From NCBI RefSeq assembly GCF_900207585.1, contig NZ_OAOP01000008.1, positions 62,001-126,000 on the forward strand: DNA of 64,000 bases, in the 5' to 3' direction. Numbering within the stretch: the first letter of the stretch is position 1; each line of letters starts with the position of its first letter. The DNA comes from Bacillus oleivorans (GTDB lineage Bacteria; Bacillota; Bacilli; Bacillales; JC228). The position numbers were made by a program, and so were the translations under genes. The notes beneath the pieces are model-generated. The model ran no database searches. It saw only the letters and a program-made list of their open reading frames with translations, and had not been told where the DNA came from. Below are positions 16,691-25,786 of this stretch, piece after piece.

Positions 16691-17726
16691 GTGATCCTCT
16701 TCTTTCTGATCGTCCGCGGAGTAAAAGAACAGCGAAAACTGGAGCCCCGATCATTGATGTAATAACACCTATTGGAAGTTCACTTGGTGAAATTAAAGTA
16801 CGAGAAACTAAATCAGCTAAAATTAAAAATCCTGCTCCAATTAACATCGACAATGGCAACAAGTGTTTATGGTTGGTTCCCCACAAGAGCCGGGTAAAGT
16901 GCGGTATCACCAATCCGACAAAACCAATGGTTCCCGAAACGGCTACAGCAGCACCTGTTAACATCGAAGCCGCTAATAAAATCCATAATTTTCTATGCTG
17001 AACATGAACACCTAAATACTTCGCTTTTTCTTCCCCGAATGATAAAACATTTAACTCATTACAATTGATAATAAGGATAAAACTTCCAATAAGGAAGAAA
17101 GGCAGTAATAATAGAATATACTCCCAGCCTCTCATCGAGACACTGCCAAGCAGCCAGCCGATAATTTGTCTTAGTTCATCACCCGATAACGCAATTAATA
17201 ACGAAATGAAAGACCCAATAAAAGAATTAAAGATAATACCAGTTAAAATAATGGTTGCTACCGACATGCTTTTAGATGCTAGACGGGCAAATAAAAGAAC
17301 CGACAAAATCGTTATAAATGCAAAAATGATACTTAAAACAGGCAGGGTAAAAGAATATAATCCAGGGATTGAGATCCCCAGATACAGTACGATGACTGCA
17401 CCTAGGGATGCTCCCGAGGAAACGCCTAATGTATAAGGGTCTGCTAAAGGATTCTTAAGTAATCCTTGAAAGGCTGCCCCTGCAATAGCAAGCGAAGCCC
17501 CAATTAAACCTGCTAACAGAACTCTAGGCAGGCGAATGCTTAAAACAATACTTTCATACATTGGGTCAACTGTAAACGAAGCTGAAAACCATTCATTTAA
17601 GATACTCCCCATAATAGCTGAAACCGGAACCTGAACACTCCCCAACGAAATCCCAATGATAAGAGAGACTATCAGAAAACTACTCGCAATCAAATAAGCC
17701 CAAAGCTTATATGTCTTTAAAAACAT
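16674..17726 (-). CDS. btuC: Cobalamin ABC transporter permease
   Basis: A 350-residue FecCD/BtuC-family permease with about ten transmembrane helices. Typical blocks are RLPRVLLAGLIGASLAIAGA, FQGLLKNPLADPYTLGVSSG and GFVGLVIPHFTRLLWG (the L-loop region that contacts the ATPase). It overlaps btuF by 20 bases at its start and btuD by 17 bases at its end, so the three are translated from one message. Together with the riboswitch, this points to corrinoid rather than siderophore uptake, although the permease family covers both. Counterpart of B. subtilis YvrB. Confidence 0.92.
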   Translation of the reverse strand: MFLKTYKLWAYLIASSFLIVSLIIGISLGSVQVPVSAIMGSILNEWFSASFTVDPMYESIVLSIRLPRVLLAGLIGASLAIAGAAFQGLLKNPLADPYTLGVSSGASLGAVIVLYLGISIPGLYSFTLPVLSIIFAFITILSVLLFARLASKSMSVATIILTGIIFNSFIGSFISLLIALSGDELRQIIGWLLGSVSMRGWEYILLLLPFFLIGSFILIINCNELNVLSFGEEKAKYLGVHVQHRKLWILLAASMLTGAAVAVSGTIGFVGLVIPHFTRLLWGTNHKHLLPLSMLIGAGFLILADLVSRTLISPSELPIGVITSMIGAPVFAVLLLRGRSERRGSHVKGS

Positions 17727-18717
17727 CAGGGTAAACCGCCTTAGCCAACTCTTTTACACCTTCAATAAGTCTAGGTCCTGAACGTGCAACCAAATCAGAG
17801 TGTACATCAATGACCTGTTTGGATTGAATGGCAGTCACCTGACTCCACCCTTCACGGGCTAGTACTTGTTCGGCAGCATTTGGTGTGTAGTATCCATAGG
17901 TTGTAATAATAACATCTGGGTTTTTTTCCACAATTGCTTCTTCTGTTATCGGTTGCCATCCTTCTAAGTCCCCCGCAATATTAACAGCACTAATTACTTC
18001 TAACATTTCATGCATAAAGGTATTGGTACCAGTTGTATAAATTTCTGGCTCTGCACCAACCTCAATAAATACTTTTTTCCGATCTGTTTCTGGAATGGAA
18101 GCAGCGATATCTTTCACTTTTTCGATTTCTTCCTTCATCGACGTTACGATTTCAGCTGCTTTGTCAGAAGTTCCGGTTGCTTCCCCAATTAATTCAATCG
18201 AGCGATACACATCTTCAAAAGAGGTCGCATCGTTCACAAATAACACCGTTAATCCTGCCTCTTTTAATTGATCAAGACTTTCCTTGCTGCTGACAGCCGT
18301 CGATTCATGAGCAAGAACAAGATCCGGCTGGAGGGAAATAATCTTTTCAAGGTTAATCTCAATTCCGCCGATTTTTTCTTTTTCTAATGCTTCTTCTGGA
18401 TAGTTATCAAATTCAGTAACACCTACAACTTCTTCACCCATCCCAAGAGCAAAGGCAATTTCAGTATTACTTGGTATAAGCGAAACAATCCGTTCTGGCT
18501 TCGCTTCAATCATAATCTCATTGTCTAATGCGTCCGTAACCGTAACCGGGAACGGCGCTTCCTCCTCAGCTGACTCTTCTTGTTCAGCACCCGCTTCATT
18601 TTGGCTTTCCGCCTGATCCAAATTATCTGCATTTTCCGTTTCTTCCTGACTTGAACAGGCAACCATCAAACTGATTGCAATCAATAAAGTGAAACTAAGC
18701 TGTAACCATTTCTTCAT
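17707..18717 (-). CDS. btuF: Cobalamin-binding lipoprotein
   Basis: A 336-residue extracellular substrate-binding protein of the class III (BtuF/FhuD) fold. The signal peptide ends with the lipobox LMVAC (Cys21), followed by a Glu/Asn-rich linker. The ligand domain starts at PVTVTDALDNEIMIEAKPER and contains VSLIPSNTEIAFALG and PDLVLAHE. The frame is open from a TTG at 18738 inside the ribosome-binding site; the ATG at 18717, nine bases after AAAGGAG, is the start. It is first in the operon. Expression is controlled by the cobalamin riboswitch and terminator immediately upstream. Counterpart of B. subtilis YvrC. Confidence 0.93.
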   Translation of the reverse strand: MKKWLQLSFTLLIAISLMVACSSQEETENADNLDQAESQNEAGAEQEESAEEEAPFPVTVTDALDNEIMIEAKPERIVSLIPSNTEIAFALGMGEEVVGVTEFDNYPEEALEKEKIGGIEINLEKIISLQPDLVLAHESTAVSSKESLDQLKEAGLTVLFVNDATSFEDVYRSIELIGEATGTSDKAAEIVTSMKEEIEKVKDIAASIPETDRKKVFIEVGAEPEIYTTGTNTFMHEMLEVISAVNIAGDLEGWQPITEEAIVEKNPDVIITTYGYYTPNAAEQVLAREGWSQVTAIQSKQVIDVHSDLVARSGPRLIEGVKELAKAVYPDVFKDI

Positions 18718-18740
18718 TTTCTTTTTCTCCTTTCCCAAAT

Positions 18741-18773
18741 AAAAAAAGCATCCCTACTGAGTTCGGGAATGCC
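18741..18773 (-). terminator. Riboswitch-controlled terminator before btuF
   Basis: On the minus strand GCATTCCC-N10-GGGATGC is followed by TTTTTTT. It lies between the cobalamin aptamer and btuF, so it is the expression platform: cobalamin binding should favour this hairpin and stop transcription. Confidence 0.85.
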
Positions 18774-18844
18774 CTGAAGATGGTTGAAATCGACAAGTAA
18801 TAATAGCTTAAGTTATAAATCCAACTCGTCGAAGTCAAACACCC

Positions 18845-19035
18845 TCCTATCCTCGTAGGTTTTGTGTCCGAAATACAGGCAGGTCTCCTGGCTCATGGTC
18901 ATCACTTCTTACGCCTTCCCATACAAGTAAGTACAGTGGCCAATTGTAAAAAGCTCCCATTCACAGTGGCGGGACCGCGTTGGATTTACACCAACTTCCC
19001 TTTTAAGCTAGTCCTAAAGAATAGCACCTATATTT
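18845..19035 (-). ncRNA. Cobalamin riboswitch
   Basis: The minus strand carries the B12-box region GCCACTGTGAATGGGAGC and the preceding GGAAGTTGGTGTAAATCCAA...GCGGTCCCGCCACTG, followed by AAGCCAGGAGACCTGCC-type sequence (here CATGAGCCAGGAGACCTGCC). These are the conserved blocks of cobalamin aptamers. It lies 130-320 bases upstream of btuF and is followed by a terminator. A TATAAT-like -10 element lies just upstream (about 19070). Confidence 0.93.
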
Positions 19036-19107
19036 GAAGCATATGTAGTTGATTACATCGTTCATTATACACAATAGCGTATTAAATTGTATAGAAAAAT
19101 CATACAC

Positions 19108-19139
19108 AAAAAGGCTATCCCGCTTGTAGAAGGATAGCC
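19108..19139 (-). terminator. Intrinsic terminator of the YndM-type gene
   Basis: GGCTATCC-N10-GGATAGCC followed, on the minus strand, by TTTTT. It ends about 15 bases after the stop codon and insulates the riboswitch operon. Confidence 0.85.
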
Positions 19140-19152
19140 CCTAACCTTTTTC

Positions 19153-19617
19153 TTATTTAGGTTCATCAGGGTTATAATTATTATTTTTCGGTTCAAATTC
19201 TTCAGCTGTTTCCATACCGTAATTTTCCCTTAATGCAGGGGTGGTTCTGCCATTGTTTCTGTCTCCTGTATTTTTATCCGCAAAGGCCATATAACGGTGA
19301 AAGAATATTTCAGCAATGGTTATACCTGCAGCTGCTATCAGGGATGACATTACGTATGGATAATCGGGAATTTCCACTAACATGACTTGCATTGCCCAAA
19401 TCGTAAGAAATGAGAGTCCAAAGTCAGCAATCGTGGCAATTGTATTATTTGTCCTTGGCAGAATCCCGCGATCACCTACAAAATAAGAAATGGCCGTTAA
19501 CACTACGGAAATCCAAAATACATTACCAAATCTCAGATCGAACATAACGGTTAATACAAGCCATAGAACGCCTAAAGTAAGTAAAAATTTAATTCCTAAA
19601 GCTCGTAAATTTTCCAT
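19153..19617 (-). CDS. YndM-family membrane protein (DUF2512)
   Basis: A 154-residue protein with four predicted transmembrane helices in the first 110 residues (RALGIKFLLTLGVLWLVLTV; VFWISVVLTAISYFVGDR; IADFGLSFLTIWAMQVM; VMSSLIAAAGITIAEIFFH). A hydrophilic Asn/Glu-rich tail follows. The FVGDRGILPRTNNTIATIAD stretch is typical of the YndM family. Function unknown. The start is an ATG after AGGAGG. It stands alone with its own terminator. Confidence 0.85.
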   Translation of the reverse strand: MENLRALGIKFLLTLGVLWLVLTVMFDLRFGNVFWISVVLTAISYFVGDRGILPRTNNTIATIADFGLSFLTIWAMQVMLVEIPDYPYVMSSLIAAAGITIAEIFFHRYMAFADKNTGDRNNGRTTPALRENYGMETAEEFEPKNNNYNPDEPK

Positions 19618-19762
19618 GTTTAAATCCTCCTAAAGAATAGTCAGTTATAGTTTGACTTATTTTTTAGCAGAATATGCATGTTTACAGTTTTTCTGGTAAA
19701 GAAAGGACAATCCAAAGAAACACGAGAAAGGACTCCCCAACGACAAGGGCAGTCCCGTATTA

Positions 19763-20869
19763 TTAGCTTTCGATCATTTGTTCATTCAAAATCCGTTTTC
19801 TCTCTTTAAGAAATTGAGCAATATTAATCACTATTGTTTTCGAAACAGCATAAAAAGGAATCGCTAATACCATACCAAGAATTCCCGCAATGTTTCCCGC
19901 CACTAATAATAAAATAATGATCGTTGCCGGATGGATTTTTAACTGTTTTCCGATTATTAATGGTGATATGACATTTCCTTCTAACTGCTGGGCAATTACA
20001 ATTACGACTATTGTCAGTATCGCTTTCATTGGCGAATCAAACAGTGCGATAATAACAGCCGGTGCTCCGCCAAGAATAGGTCCTATATAAGGAATTATGT
20101 TTGTAAATAAGACCACCATCGCTAATATTAGGGCATAAGGCAGGTCGATAATTAAATATCCGATAAAGGATAATGTCCCAACAAATAAAGCAACGGTGAC
20201 TTGCCCCTGTATATAGGATGCTAACGTATTGTTCGTATCTTTAATAGTCTTTAATGCTTCATCCCGATAAGCTGCAGGCAATAGCCGGGCGAAACTGTTG
20301 GGAAATTTATGTCCATCCCTAAACATATAAAATAGTAAGAATGGTACGGTGACGACTGTTATTGTAAAATTCGTCACCCAACCAATAATGGCCGAGATGC
20401 TATTGGTGATTGTTTTAGGTATAGCACTTCCAATTTCCGTGAGCTTTTCTTCAATATCATCAATCGTAACGTATTCTTGTGTCATCACCCATTGGAATTG
20501 AGGACTATCCGAAACTTCCTCAAAAAACTCCATTGTCTGGGCGGCGTATGCAGGCATATCATTGATTAATTGTTTAAATTGATTAGATACGGCTGGAATG
20601 AAGTAGCTTAACAAGAGTGAAATCAAACCAGCAATAGCAAGATAAACAATAATAATCGAAAGCGTCCTCGGTATTTTGATCTGCTGCAGCCTTTTGACTA
20701 GCGGATTTAGCAAATAAAACAGAAAGCCCGAAATTAAAATAGGGAAAAATAACGTGGAAAAAAAGATCCCTAAAGGTTCAAAAACAAAAGCGATTTTTGT
20801 GCATATGTAAATAATCGCAACAACTAACAATATTTGCAGTGTCCAAAAATGTAACTTCGATTTAACCAC
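19763..20869 (-). CDS. AI-2E/PerM-family permease
   Basis: A 368-residue membrane protein with about eight helices. The first half has two N-terminal helices, then a pair before an extracytoplasmic segment. The C-terminal core contains GGAPAVIIALFDSPMKAI, QQLEGNVISPLIIGKQLKIH (the family signature) and GILGMVLAIPFYAVSKTI. Members include E. coli TqsA (AI-2 export) and sodium/proton antiporters in Bacillus relatives, so the substrate is open. The start codon is GTG at 20869, six bases after AGGAGG. Confidence 0.88.
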   Translation of the reverse strand: MVKSKLHFWTLQILLVVAIIYICTKIAFVFEPLGIFFSTLFFPILISGFLFYLLNPLVKRLQQIKIPRTLSIIIVYLAIAGLISLLLSYFIPAVSNQFKQLINDMPAYAAQTMEFFEEVSDSPQFQWVMTQEYVTIDDIEEKLTEIGSAIPKTITNSISAIIGWVTNFTITVVTVPFLLFYMFRDGHKFPNSFARLLPAAYRDEALKTIKDTNNTLASYIQGQVTVALFVGTLSFIGYLIIDLPYALILAMVVLFTNIIPYIGPILGGAPAVIIALFDSPMKAILTIVVIVIAQQLEGNVISPLIIGKQLKIHPATIIILLLVAGNIAGILGMVLAIPFYAVSKTIVINIAQFLKERKRILNEQMIES

Positions 20870-21293
20870 CCTAGTCCTCCTAATCTGAATTCTCCTCTAA
20901 CTATACTACTAATAAAGTCGATAAGGATATCCTATATTTAATTTTTTACTACCCATTATAGACAAACAACTTATACTTTATTTCCTTACTATTAGTAGAA
21001 TCAGCCCGTTTGATATTTTTGATAGTTTCAAAGTGAACATCCTCATTCGAGATGAACGAGGAAAATCGTTTCTCGAACGTTTTCATACAGACAAATTCTT
21101 GTTCTATAATAATTTTGTTTACGTTCTGATGTCCCCCTAACTCTCTTTACTTATTATATCTCTGCCTGATTTAATTTTATCTTCAAAGGGGTTCAAACTT
21201 AATTTCTATAGAGTAAACCATATCGCGTGCATCATAGGTAGCTTTCTTCTAAAATGATAGTATCTCTATATAAAAACATTCAAAGGAGTGTGC
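20870..21293. other. Intergenic region, no gene seen
   Basis: About 420 AT-rich bases between the divergent permease and OsmC genes. I see no reading frame with a ribosome-binding site, RNA motif or repeat. It presumably holds the two divergent promoters, but no -35/-10 pair is convincing. Confidence 0.4.
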
Positions 21294-21740
21294 ATGATGG
21301 CTGAACACCATTTTCATTTAAAAACAGATTGGCCTGGTTTACGCAATGATGTTGGAGACCTGGAAGCCAAAAATTTAAAAACAAAAATTTCAATCCCTAA
21401 AGAGATGGATGGACCTGAAGTAGGAACCAATCCAGATGAAATGTTATTGGGTGCAGCTGCCACTTGCTTCATTATTACTTTAGCAGCAATGATGGAACGG
21501 GCATCCTTAGATAAAAAGGATCTCTACATGGAATCAGAAGGAATTGTGGACGTAACAAATGGCGTATTTACCTATAAAAAAATCATTCACCGCCCAACCA
21601 TCGTCCTGAAAGAAGACGCTACTGAAAACGACCGTAAGCTTGCCTTTAAGCTTGCTGAAAAAGCTGAATCTTCCTGTATGATTACGCGTGCTGTAAAAGG
21701 GAATGTAGCAATCGAGCTAGTAGCAAAAATTATAGTCTAA
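21294..21740 (+). CDS. OsmC-family peroxiredoxin-like protein
   Basis: A 148-residue OsmC/Ohr-fold protein. These act as thiol peroxidases that reduce organic hydroperoxides with two conserved cysteines. The candidates here are the Cys in GAAATCFIITLAAM and the Cys in AESSCMITRAVKGN, at the expected ends of the two helices. The NPDEMLLGAAATC motif is typical of the OsmC subgroup (YhfA-like) rather than Ohr. AAGGAG precedes two consecutive ATG codons (21294, 21297) and either could start translation. The frame also includes an upstream GTG that lies in the ribosome-binding site. Monocistronic. Confidence 0.88.
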   Translation: MMAEHHFHLKTDWPGLRNDVGDLEAKNLKTKISIPKEMDGPEVGTNPDEMLLGAAATCFIITLAAMMERASLDKKDLYMESEGIVDVTNGVFTYKKIIHRPTIVLKEDATENDRKLAFKLAEKAESSCMITRAVKGNVAIELVAKIIV

Positions 21741-21774
21741 GCCCTAAAAAAGGTTACCGATCTGGTGCATTTTT

Positions 21775-22194
21775 TTATTTTTGCTCTTCTCTCGATTTTA
21801 AAATATCTTGTATGATTTCGATATGTAAAGAAGCCCACGCCTTTTCGTGAAAGTGAAGAATTACACTCATAATTAGGGTGGTTACATAAACAACAATAAA
21901 GGTGAGCCAAAGCATCGACCCGTCCTTAAAAAGCAGCTCCTGTAATTGCTTTGAGAAGATAAATAATAGCCATGGTCCGGCTGACACAAAAATAGGAATG
22001 ATTCCAGACCCATTCTTTTCTTTGATCATTTTATAATAAATATCAAGCAAGGTTTGTGTTTCGATTCCTTTGTAAAAATCTTGAATTTCCCGGATTTCTT
22101 TTAATTCCCGGTTTTCACCGTAGCGTAAATGGGTACGATTTAATTTTTTTAGTTTTAAATAAAATTTATGAGCATCGCCACGAAAGGAAAACAA
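21775..22194 (-). CDS. Hypothetical membrane protein
   Basis: A 139-residue protein with a basic, helical N-terminal half (KFYLKLKKLNRTHLRYGENRE) and two predicted membrane helices (IIPIFVSAGPWLLFIF; LWLTFIVVYVTTLIMSVILHF). A charged C-terminal helix ends IIQDILKSREEQK. No family recognised. The start is uncertain: the first in-frame codon is TTG at 22194 preceded by GGGGGAATGGTGAA. It faces the OsmC gene tail to tail. Confidence 0.6.
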   Translation of the reverse strand: MFSFRGDAHKFYLKLKKLNRTHLRYGENRELKEIREIQDFYKGIETQTLLDIYYKMIKEKNGSGIIPIFVSAGPWLLFIFSKQLQELLFKDGSMLWLTFIVVYVTTLIMSVILHFHEKAWASLHIEIIQDILKSREEQK

Positions 22195-22334
22195 TTCACC
22201 ATTCCCCCGTTGAAATATCAGGATCTGATGGCAAAAATACGGGTCAATTCAACTGCTAAAACCACCATCGGTTCTTAGGGTTCGTTACAAATGGGAAATC
22301 ATACATAAACGTTCTGGATTTCTTTTGGTCCCTA

Positions 22335-23267
22335 TTACTCTTCTATTCTATTAAATTCTTTTAACGTTTTTAACTTCATAACGGTTAAATGTCCGGCCCA
22401 TTCTCGTTCAGCTTGTTTCCATTCTTCTTCATATTGTCCAAACCAAGACCAGTTTGGCTTCCATGAGCCATCCTCATTGATTGTCTTAATTTCGAAATCA
22501 AGATTAACCTCAACTTCTTCCTGCAATTCTTTATAGAAAGCAGAAGAAGGAGAAATGACAATATGAAGAGGTGTCGCAGCATATCCTCCCCAGTCTTTCG
22601 GGTCAGGAGAGACTGTTAATCGAACTGATTTTTGCAGAATCGCTTTGATTTTTCCTTTTTGATGCTCCGGAAGCGCATCTAATAGTCTCTGGTAACAAAG
22701 GAAATCATGCATATCAATCTTTTCTGGGAGTTTTACTGCTTCTTGAAACGCTACGTCAGTAACATGATCTAAAAATTCTTTTGGAACAAAATGGTGATGC
22801 TGGTGTAAATAGCCTGCGATTTCGGCACTTGGATTGGCCCACGTCCCTTCAACACCACAACGGTCTTCCTCGATGTTATATTCCCACCACGGCGCATGCG
22901 GTACTTGATTAATTTCTTTAGGAACGGCATGCCAGCGCTGTTTTTCATGGTCAAAACTTCGGATTAAATATTGTATAGCTGCCTGAACTGCTTTTTCTTC
23001 ATATGAAATTCCAACTGCTTTAATAACCTGTAATCCTATTGTAGTTGCCATGGGTGAAGAGATCGTCAAACGAAAATCTGGTTCAATAGCATTTCCAAAT
23101 CCTCCATCTTCGTTTTGAAACTTTTTCAGCGCTTCAAGGACCTTATTCTTATCTCCTTCTTCAAAGAAAAAAGAGAAAAGAGCCTGATCTATAGGTCTGG
23201 CATGTTCCATTATAAAATTTCTTGCCGACTGGAATTTTTCCCGAGAAAGCTTTATCAATTCTTTCAC
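22335..23267 (-). CDS. Prenyltransferase/terpene-cyclase-like alpha-toroid protein
   Basis: A 310-residue soluble protein. The segment KKFQNEDGGFGNAIEPDF near residue 50 is the QxxDGGFG-type repeat of alpha/alpha-toroid enzymes. A second such block occurs at TINEDGSWKPNWSWFG near the C-terminus, and the LQVIKAV..AAIQYLIRSF helices fit between. The catalytic DxDD motif of cyclases is not evident, so it is a fold-level assignment and the activity is unknown. A plausible GGAG-type site precedes the ATG at 23267. It reads in the same direction as the ABC exporter upstream, but a terminator separates them. Confidence 0.7.
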   Translation of the reverse strand: MKELIKLSREKFQSARNFIMEHARPIDQALFSFFFEEGDKNKVLEALKKFQNEDGGFGNAIEPDFRLTISSPMATTIGLQVIKAVGISYEEKAVQAAIQYLIRSFDHEKQRWHAVPKEINQVPHAPWWEYNIEEDRCGVEGTWANPSAEIAGYLHQHHHFVPKEFLDHVTDVAFQEAVKLPEKIDMHDFLCYQRLLDALPEHQKGKIKAILQKSVRLTVSPDPKDWGGYAATPLHIVISPSSAFYKELQEEVEVNLDFEIKTINEDGSWKPNWSWFGQYEEEWKQAEREWAGHLTVMKLKTLKEFNRIEE

Positions 23268-23308
23268 TCCGTTCTAAAAATGTCATTCATATTAAAGTTT
23301 CCTAAATG

Positions 23309-23334
23309 AAAAGGATGGGAACGCCATCCTTTTC
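23309..23334 (-). terminator. Terminator of the ABC-2 exporter operon
   Basis: AAAAGGATGG-N5-CCATCCTTTT, a perfect 10-bp stem immediately after the permease stop. Confidence 0.85.
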
Positions 23335-23336
23335 TG

Positions 23337-24107
23337 TTATAAAATATCCCTCTTTTCAGTAACCCCTATGGATATTACAATAAATACCAGTAAATACAAC
23401 AAAATCATAATAAATGAAAATCCAAGAGAAATATCACTCATGAAGGGTTCTGTTAATCCCCGGATATACCTATTATCGCTGTAGGCTGACAGTGAGAGAT
23501 GGGGAAATATTACATATTTTCCCCAATCATACATTGATACAAGTAATGTAACTGGCCCGCTGCTAAATTTCGCTAAAAAAGTAAAACCAGTGGCAAGTCC
23601 CATACTCTTTGTAACAGCCCCAATCATAAAAGCTAGGGTTATATAGAACATAATATTTGGATAATTGTACAATCCATTAATAAGGTTTGTTATAAAATCT
23701 TCAACGAAAGACTCCATACCAAAAAATAATAGACCTAAGAGATAATTAAAAACTATTAAAAAGTAGTATATTGCGAAAATTAAAATATTTACGATGATAT
23801 ATTTCGACAGCAAGATCGATGTCCGTGAATGGGCACGAATAAACAGCTGTTTAATTGTCCCATCACTATATTCGCTCGTTATTGAACTTGCCGCAATTAC
23901 AATCGAGTAAAAAGATATGATTGTCGTAAAGACAGAGGCTGAATTAATCGTATAAGTAATTCCGCTGACCTGAATATTAAATCGATTGCTAAAGATAATC
24001 ACAAGGACGGCTCCCATTATCAGCAAAAATCCCATTACAGCAAGAAACAGCCAGACTTTATTTTTTTTATGGGCCTTTAGCCATTCATTTTGAAGCAAGG
24101 AAATCAT
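23337..24107 (-). CDS. ABC-2 type transporter permease
   Basis: A 256-residue membrane protein with six predicted helices. The start MISLLQNEWLKAHKKNKVW is typical of ABC-2 permeases such as the BcrB/lantibiotic-immunity type. It carries the usual SEYSDGTIKQLFIRAHSRT cytoplasmic segment after the second helix. The frame is open further upstream, but the ATG at 24107 follows GGGAGGGAG. It overlaps the ATPase stop by four bases (ATGA), so the two are translationally coupled. The substrate is unknown; an antimicrobial peptide or a membrane lipid is common for this class. Confidence 0.88.
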   Translation of the reverse strand: MISLLQNEWLKAHKKNKVWLFLAVMGFLLIMGAVLVIIFSNRFNIQVSGITYTINSASVFTTIISFYSIVIAASSITSEYSDGTIKQLFIRAHSRTSILLSKYIIVNILIFAIYYFLIVFNYLLGLLFFGMESFVEDFITNLINGLYNYPNIMFYITLAFMIGAVTKSMGLATGFTFLAKFSSGPVTLLVSMYDWGKYVIFPHLSLSAYSDNRYIRGLTEPFMSDISLGFSFIMILLYLLVFIVISIGVTEKRDIL

Positions 24108-25042
24108 AAAACTCCCTCCCTCTGCTCTGTAAGTGACAGGAACTGGTCCTCTAACGATGTTTTCATTGGCGCACATTCATAAATGGTCAGACCCGCATTA
24201 ACAAGGCCGGTCAGGATATCAGGAATCTGCTCATATTGGACAGAAGCAACAATTGTTTTGTCTCCTTCCGTTTTAGCCTGCCCAAATCGTTCTATTACTT
24301 TTATTGCTTCAGACATCTGATCAGGTTTTATTGTAAATCTGACCTTTGTGTGAACCCTAGTATCACTGCTTCCTTTGACGTCTATTTCATCGACATATTT
24401 TCCTTTTTGGATGATGATGACTTTGTCACACATTAATTCTACTTCTTGAAGCAGATGACTTGACACAAGTATCGATATATTTTCTTTTGTTGAAATCTCT
24501 TTTAAATAATCGCGCAAGTGTCGGATTCCGGCTGGATCTAACCCATTGGATGGTTCATCCAAAATAAGCAGTGATGGTTTATGCAATAAGCTTTGTGCAA
24601 TTCCTAACCTTTGCTTCATGCCGAGAGAATAGGTTTTAACCTTTTGGTCGATCGCATCCTCTAAGCCTACAAATTTAATAAGCTCTTCAATACGATTTAT
24701 AGATACAGGAGCTCTGCTCATTCGGGCAAAATGAAGCAGGTTTTCCCTGCCGGTCAGGTAATTGTAAAGTTCCGGGTTTTCTACAATAGCACCCAGATAA
24801 GATAGAGCTTTTAATTTATCTTTTTGCACATGATGCCCTTCGACATAGATATCACCTTTTGTCGGAGCGATTAACCCGGCTATCAGCCGAATCGTAGTTG
24901 TTTTCCCGGCGCCATTTGGCCCTAAAAAACCGTATACCTTTCCCCGCTCCAGCTTAAATGATAAGTGGTCAATGATCACTTGGCCATTTATTATCTTTGT
25001 TAAATTCTCTACCACTAACGGAAAATTTTCCTTAAAAGTCAC
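24104..25042 (-). CDS. ABC transporter ATP-binding protein
   Basis: A 312-residue ATPase: Walker A GPNGAGKTTT, signature YSLGMKQRLGIAQ (LGMKQ variant usual in BcrA-type exporters), Walker B LLILDEPSNGLDP, and the switch His in VSSHLLQEVE. A C-terminal regulatory segment of about 80 residues follows. The chosen start is GTG at 25042, five bases after GAGGTG; the longer frame to 25081 lacks a ribosome-binding site. It pairs with the downstream permease to form one exporter. No regulator or two-component system is adjacent. Confidence 0.9.
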   Translation of the reverse strand: MTFKENFPLVVENLTKIINGQVIIDHLSFKLERGKVYGFLGPNGAGKTTTIRLIAGLIAPTKGDIYVEGHHVQKDKLKALSYLGAIVENPELYNYLTGRENLLHFARMSRAPVSINRIEELIKFVGLEDAIDQKVKTYSLGMKQRLGIAQSLLHKPSLLILDEPSNGLDPAGIRHLRDYLKEISTKENISILVSSHLLQEVELMCDKVIIIQKGKYVDEIDVKGSSDTRVHTKVRFTIKPDQMSEAIKVIERFGQAKTEGDKTIVASVQYEQIPDILTGLVNAGLTIYECAPMKTSLEDQFLSLTEQREGVL

Positions 25043-25178
25043 GCCGACACCTCTTCTTCTATTACATATCTGTCCCATCAAGTATAGTACATTTTAACTG
25101 TTTAATAACACGTATAACTCTGTATTCACTATAAATATACGAATAAAATCGCAGTTGGGTTTCACCCATTACTAAGAC

Positions 25179-25661
25179 TTAGTCCCACACTTCGTTTAAC
25201 TTATCTGCATAAAATTGGATTGCTTTTTTATACCTTTGAATCCCTTCATCATCGGTTAACTCTACTATTTTGTTCAGCAAAATCTTTAAAGCTTTCTCGT
25301 TATCTCCAAGATTATGTAAAGTCATTGCCAAAAACACAGGAAACTCGTTAGCATTCGGAAACTCTTGCATGCCTTGTTTAAAAATCTTTTTAGACTGATG
25401 ATATTCCCCAATGGTCCGGTATGTGCTTCCTAACCCTAAGAGAGCACCCCTTCTTTCCTGTCCGGATAGCCCTTGATTTATTGCGTGTTCATAAAAAGGA
25501 ATTGCTTCTTTTTCCATACCTAATAGATCATGTACCCAAGCACATTGATAGGATATGTGCGGATCGTCTTTGTCCTGTTCATATAATGAAAGTAATAATT
25601 GCCTGGCTTCCTGATAGTGACCATTCACTCTTAGTAAAATGGCTTGTTGCAGTGGCTCCAT
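25179..25661 (-). CDS. Tetratricopeptide-repeat protein
   Basis: A 160-residue helical protein made of TPR-like helix pairs: ILLRVNGHYQEARQLLLSLY, ISYQCAWVHDLLGMEKEAIP, GALLGLGSTYRTIGEYHQSK and VFLAMTLHNLGDNEKALKIL. Such proteins are protein-interaction scaffolds. No signal peptide or membrane segment is seen. The ATG at 25661 follows AAGGAAGG by seven bases; a TTG six bases earlier is less likely. Its partner is unknown. It lies downstream of helD and its terminator. Confidence 0.82.
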   Translation of the reverse strand: MEPLQQAILLRVNGHYQEARQLLLSLYEQDKDDPHISYQCAWVHDLLGMEKEAIPFYEHAINQGLSGQERRGALLGLGSTYRTIGEYHQSKKIFKQGMQEFPNANEFPVFLAMTLHNLGDNEKALKILLNKIVELTDDEGIQRYKKAIQFYADKLNEVWD

Positions 25662-25700
25662 TTTCAACCCTTCCTTTTTATTTCTTTTTAAATACCATTA

Positions 25701-25733
25701 TAAAAATACCGCGGCCCTAAGTCACCGCGGCTC
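25701..25733 (-). terminator. Terminator of helD
   Basis: ACCGCGG and CCGCGGT pair across a 10-base loop and on the minus strand are followed by TATTTTTAT. Confidence 0.7.
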
Positions 25734-25786
25734 ACACATAACTTTCTAACTATTTCAAAAGGTCAAAATCACATATGTTCCCTCGG

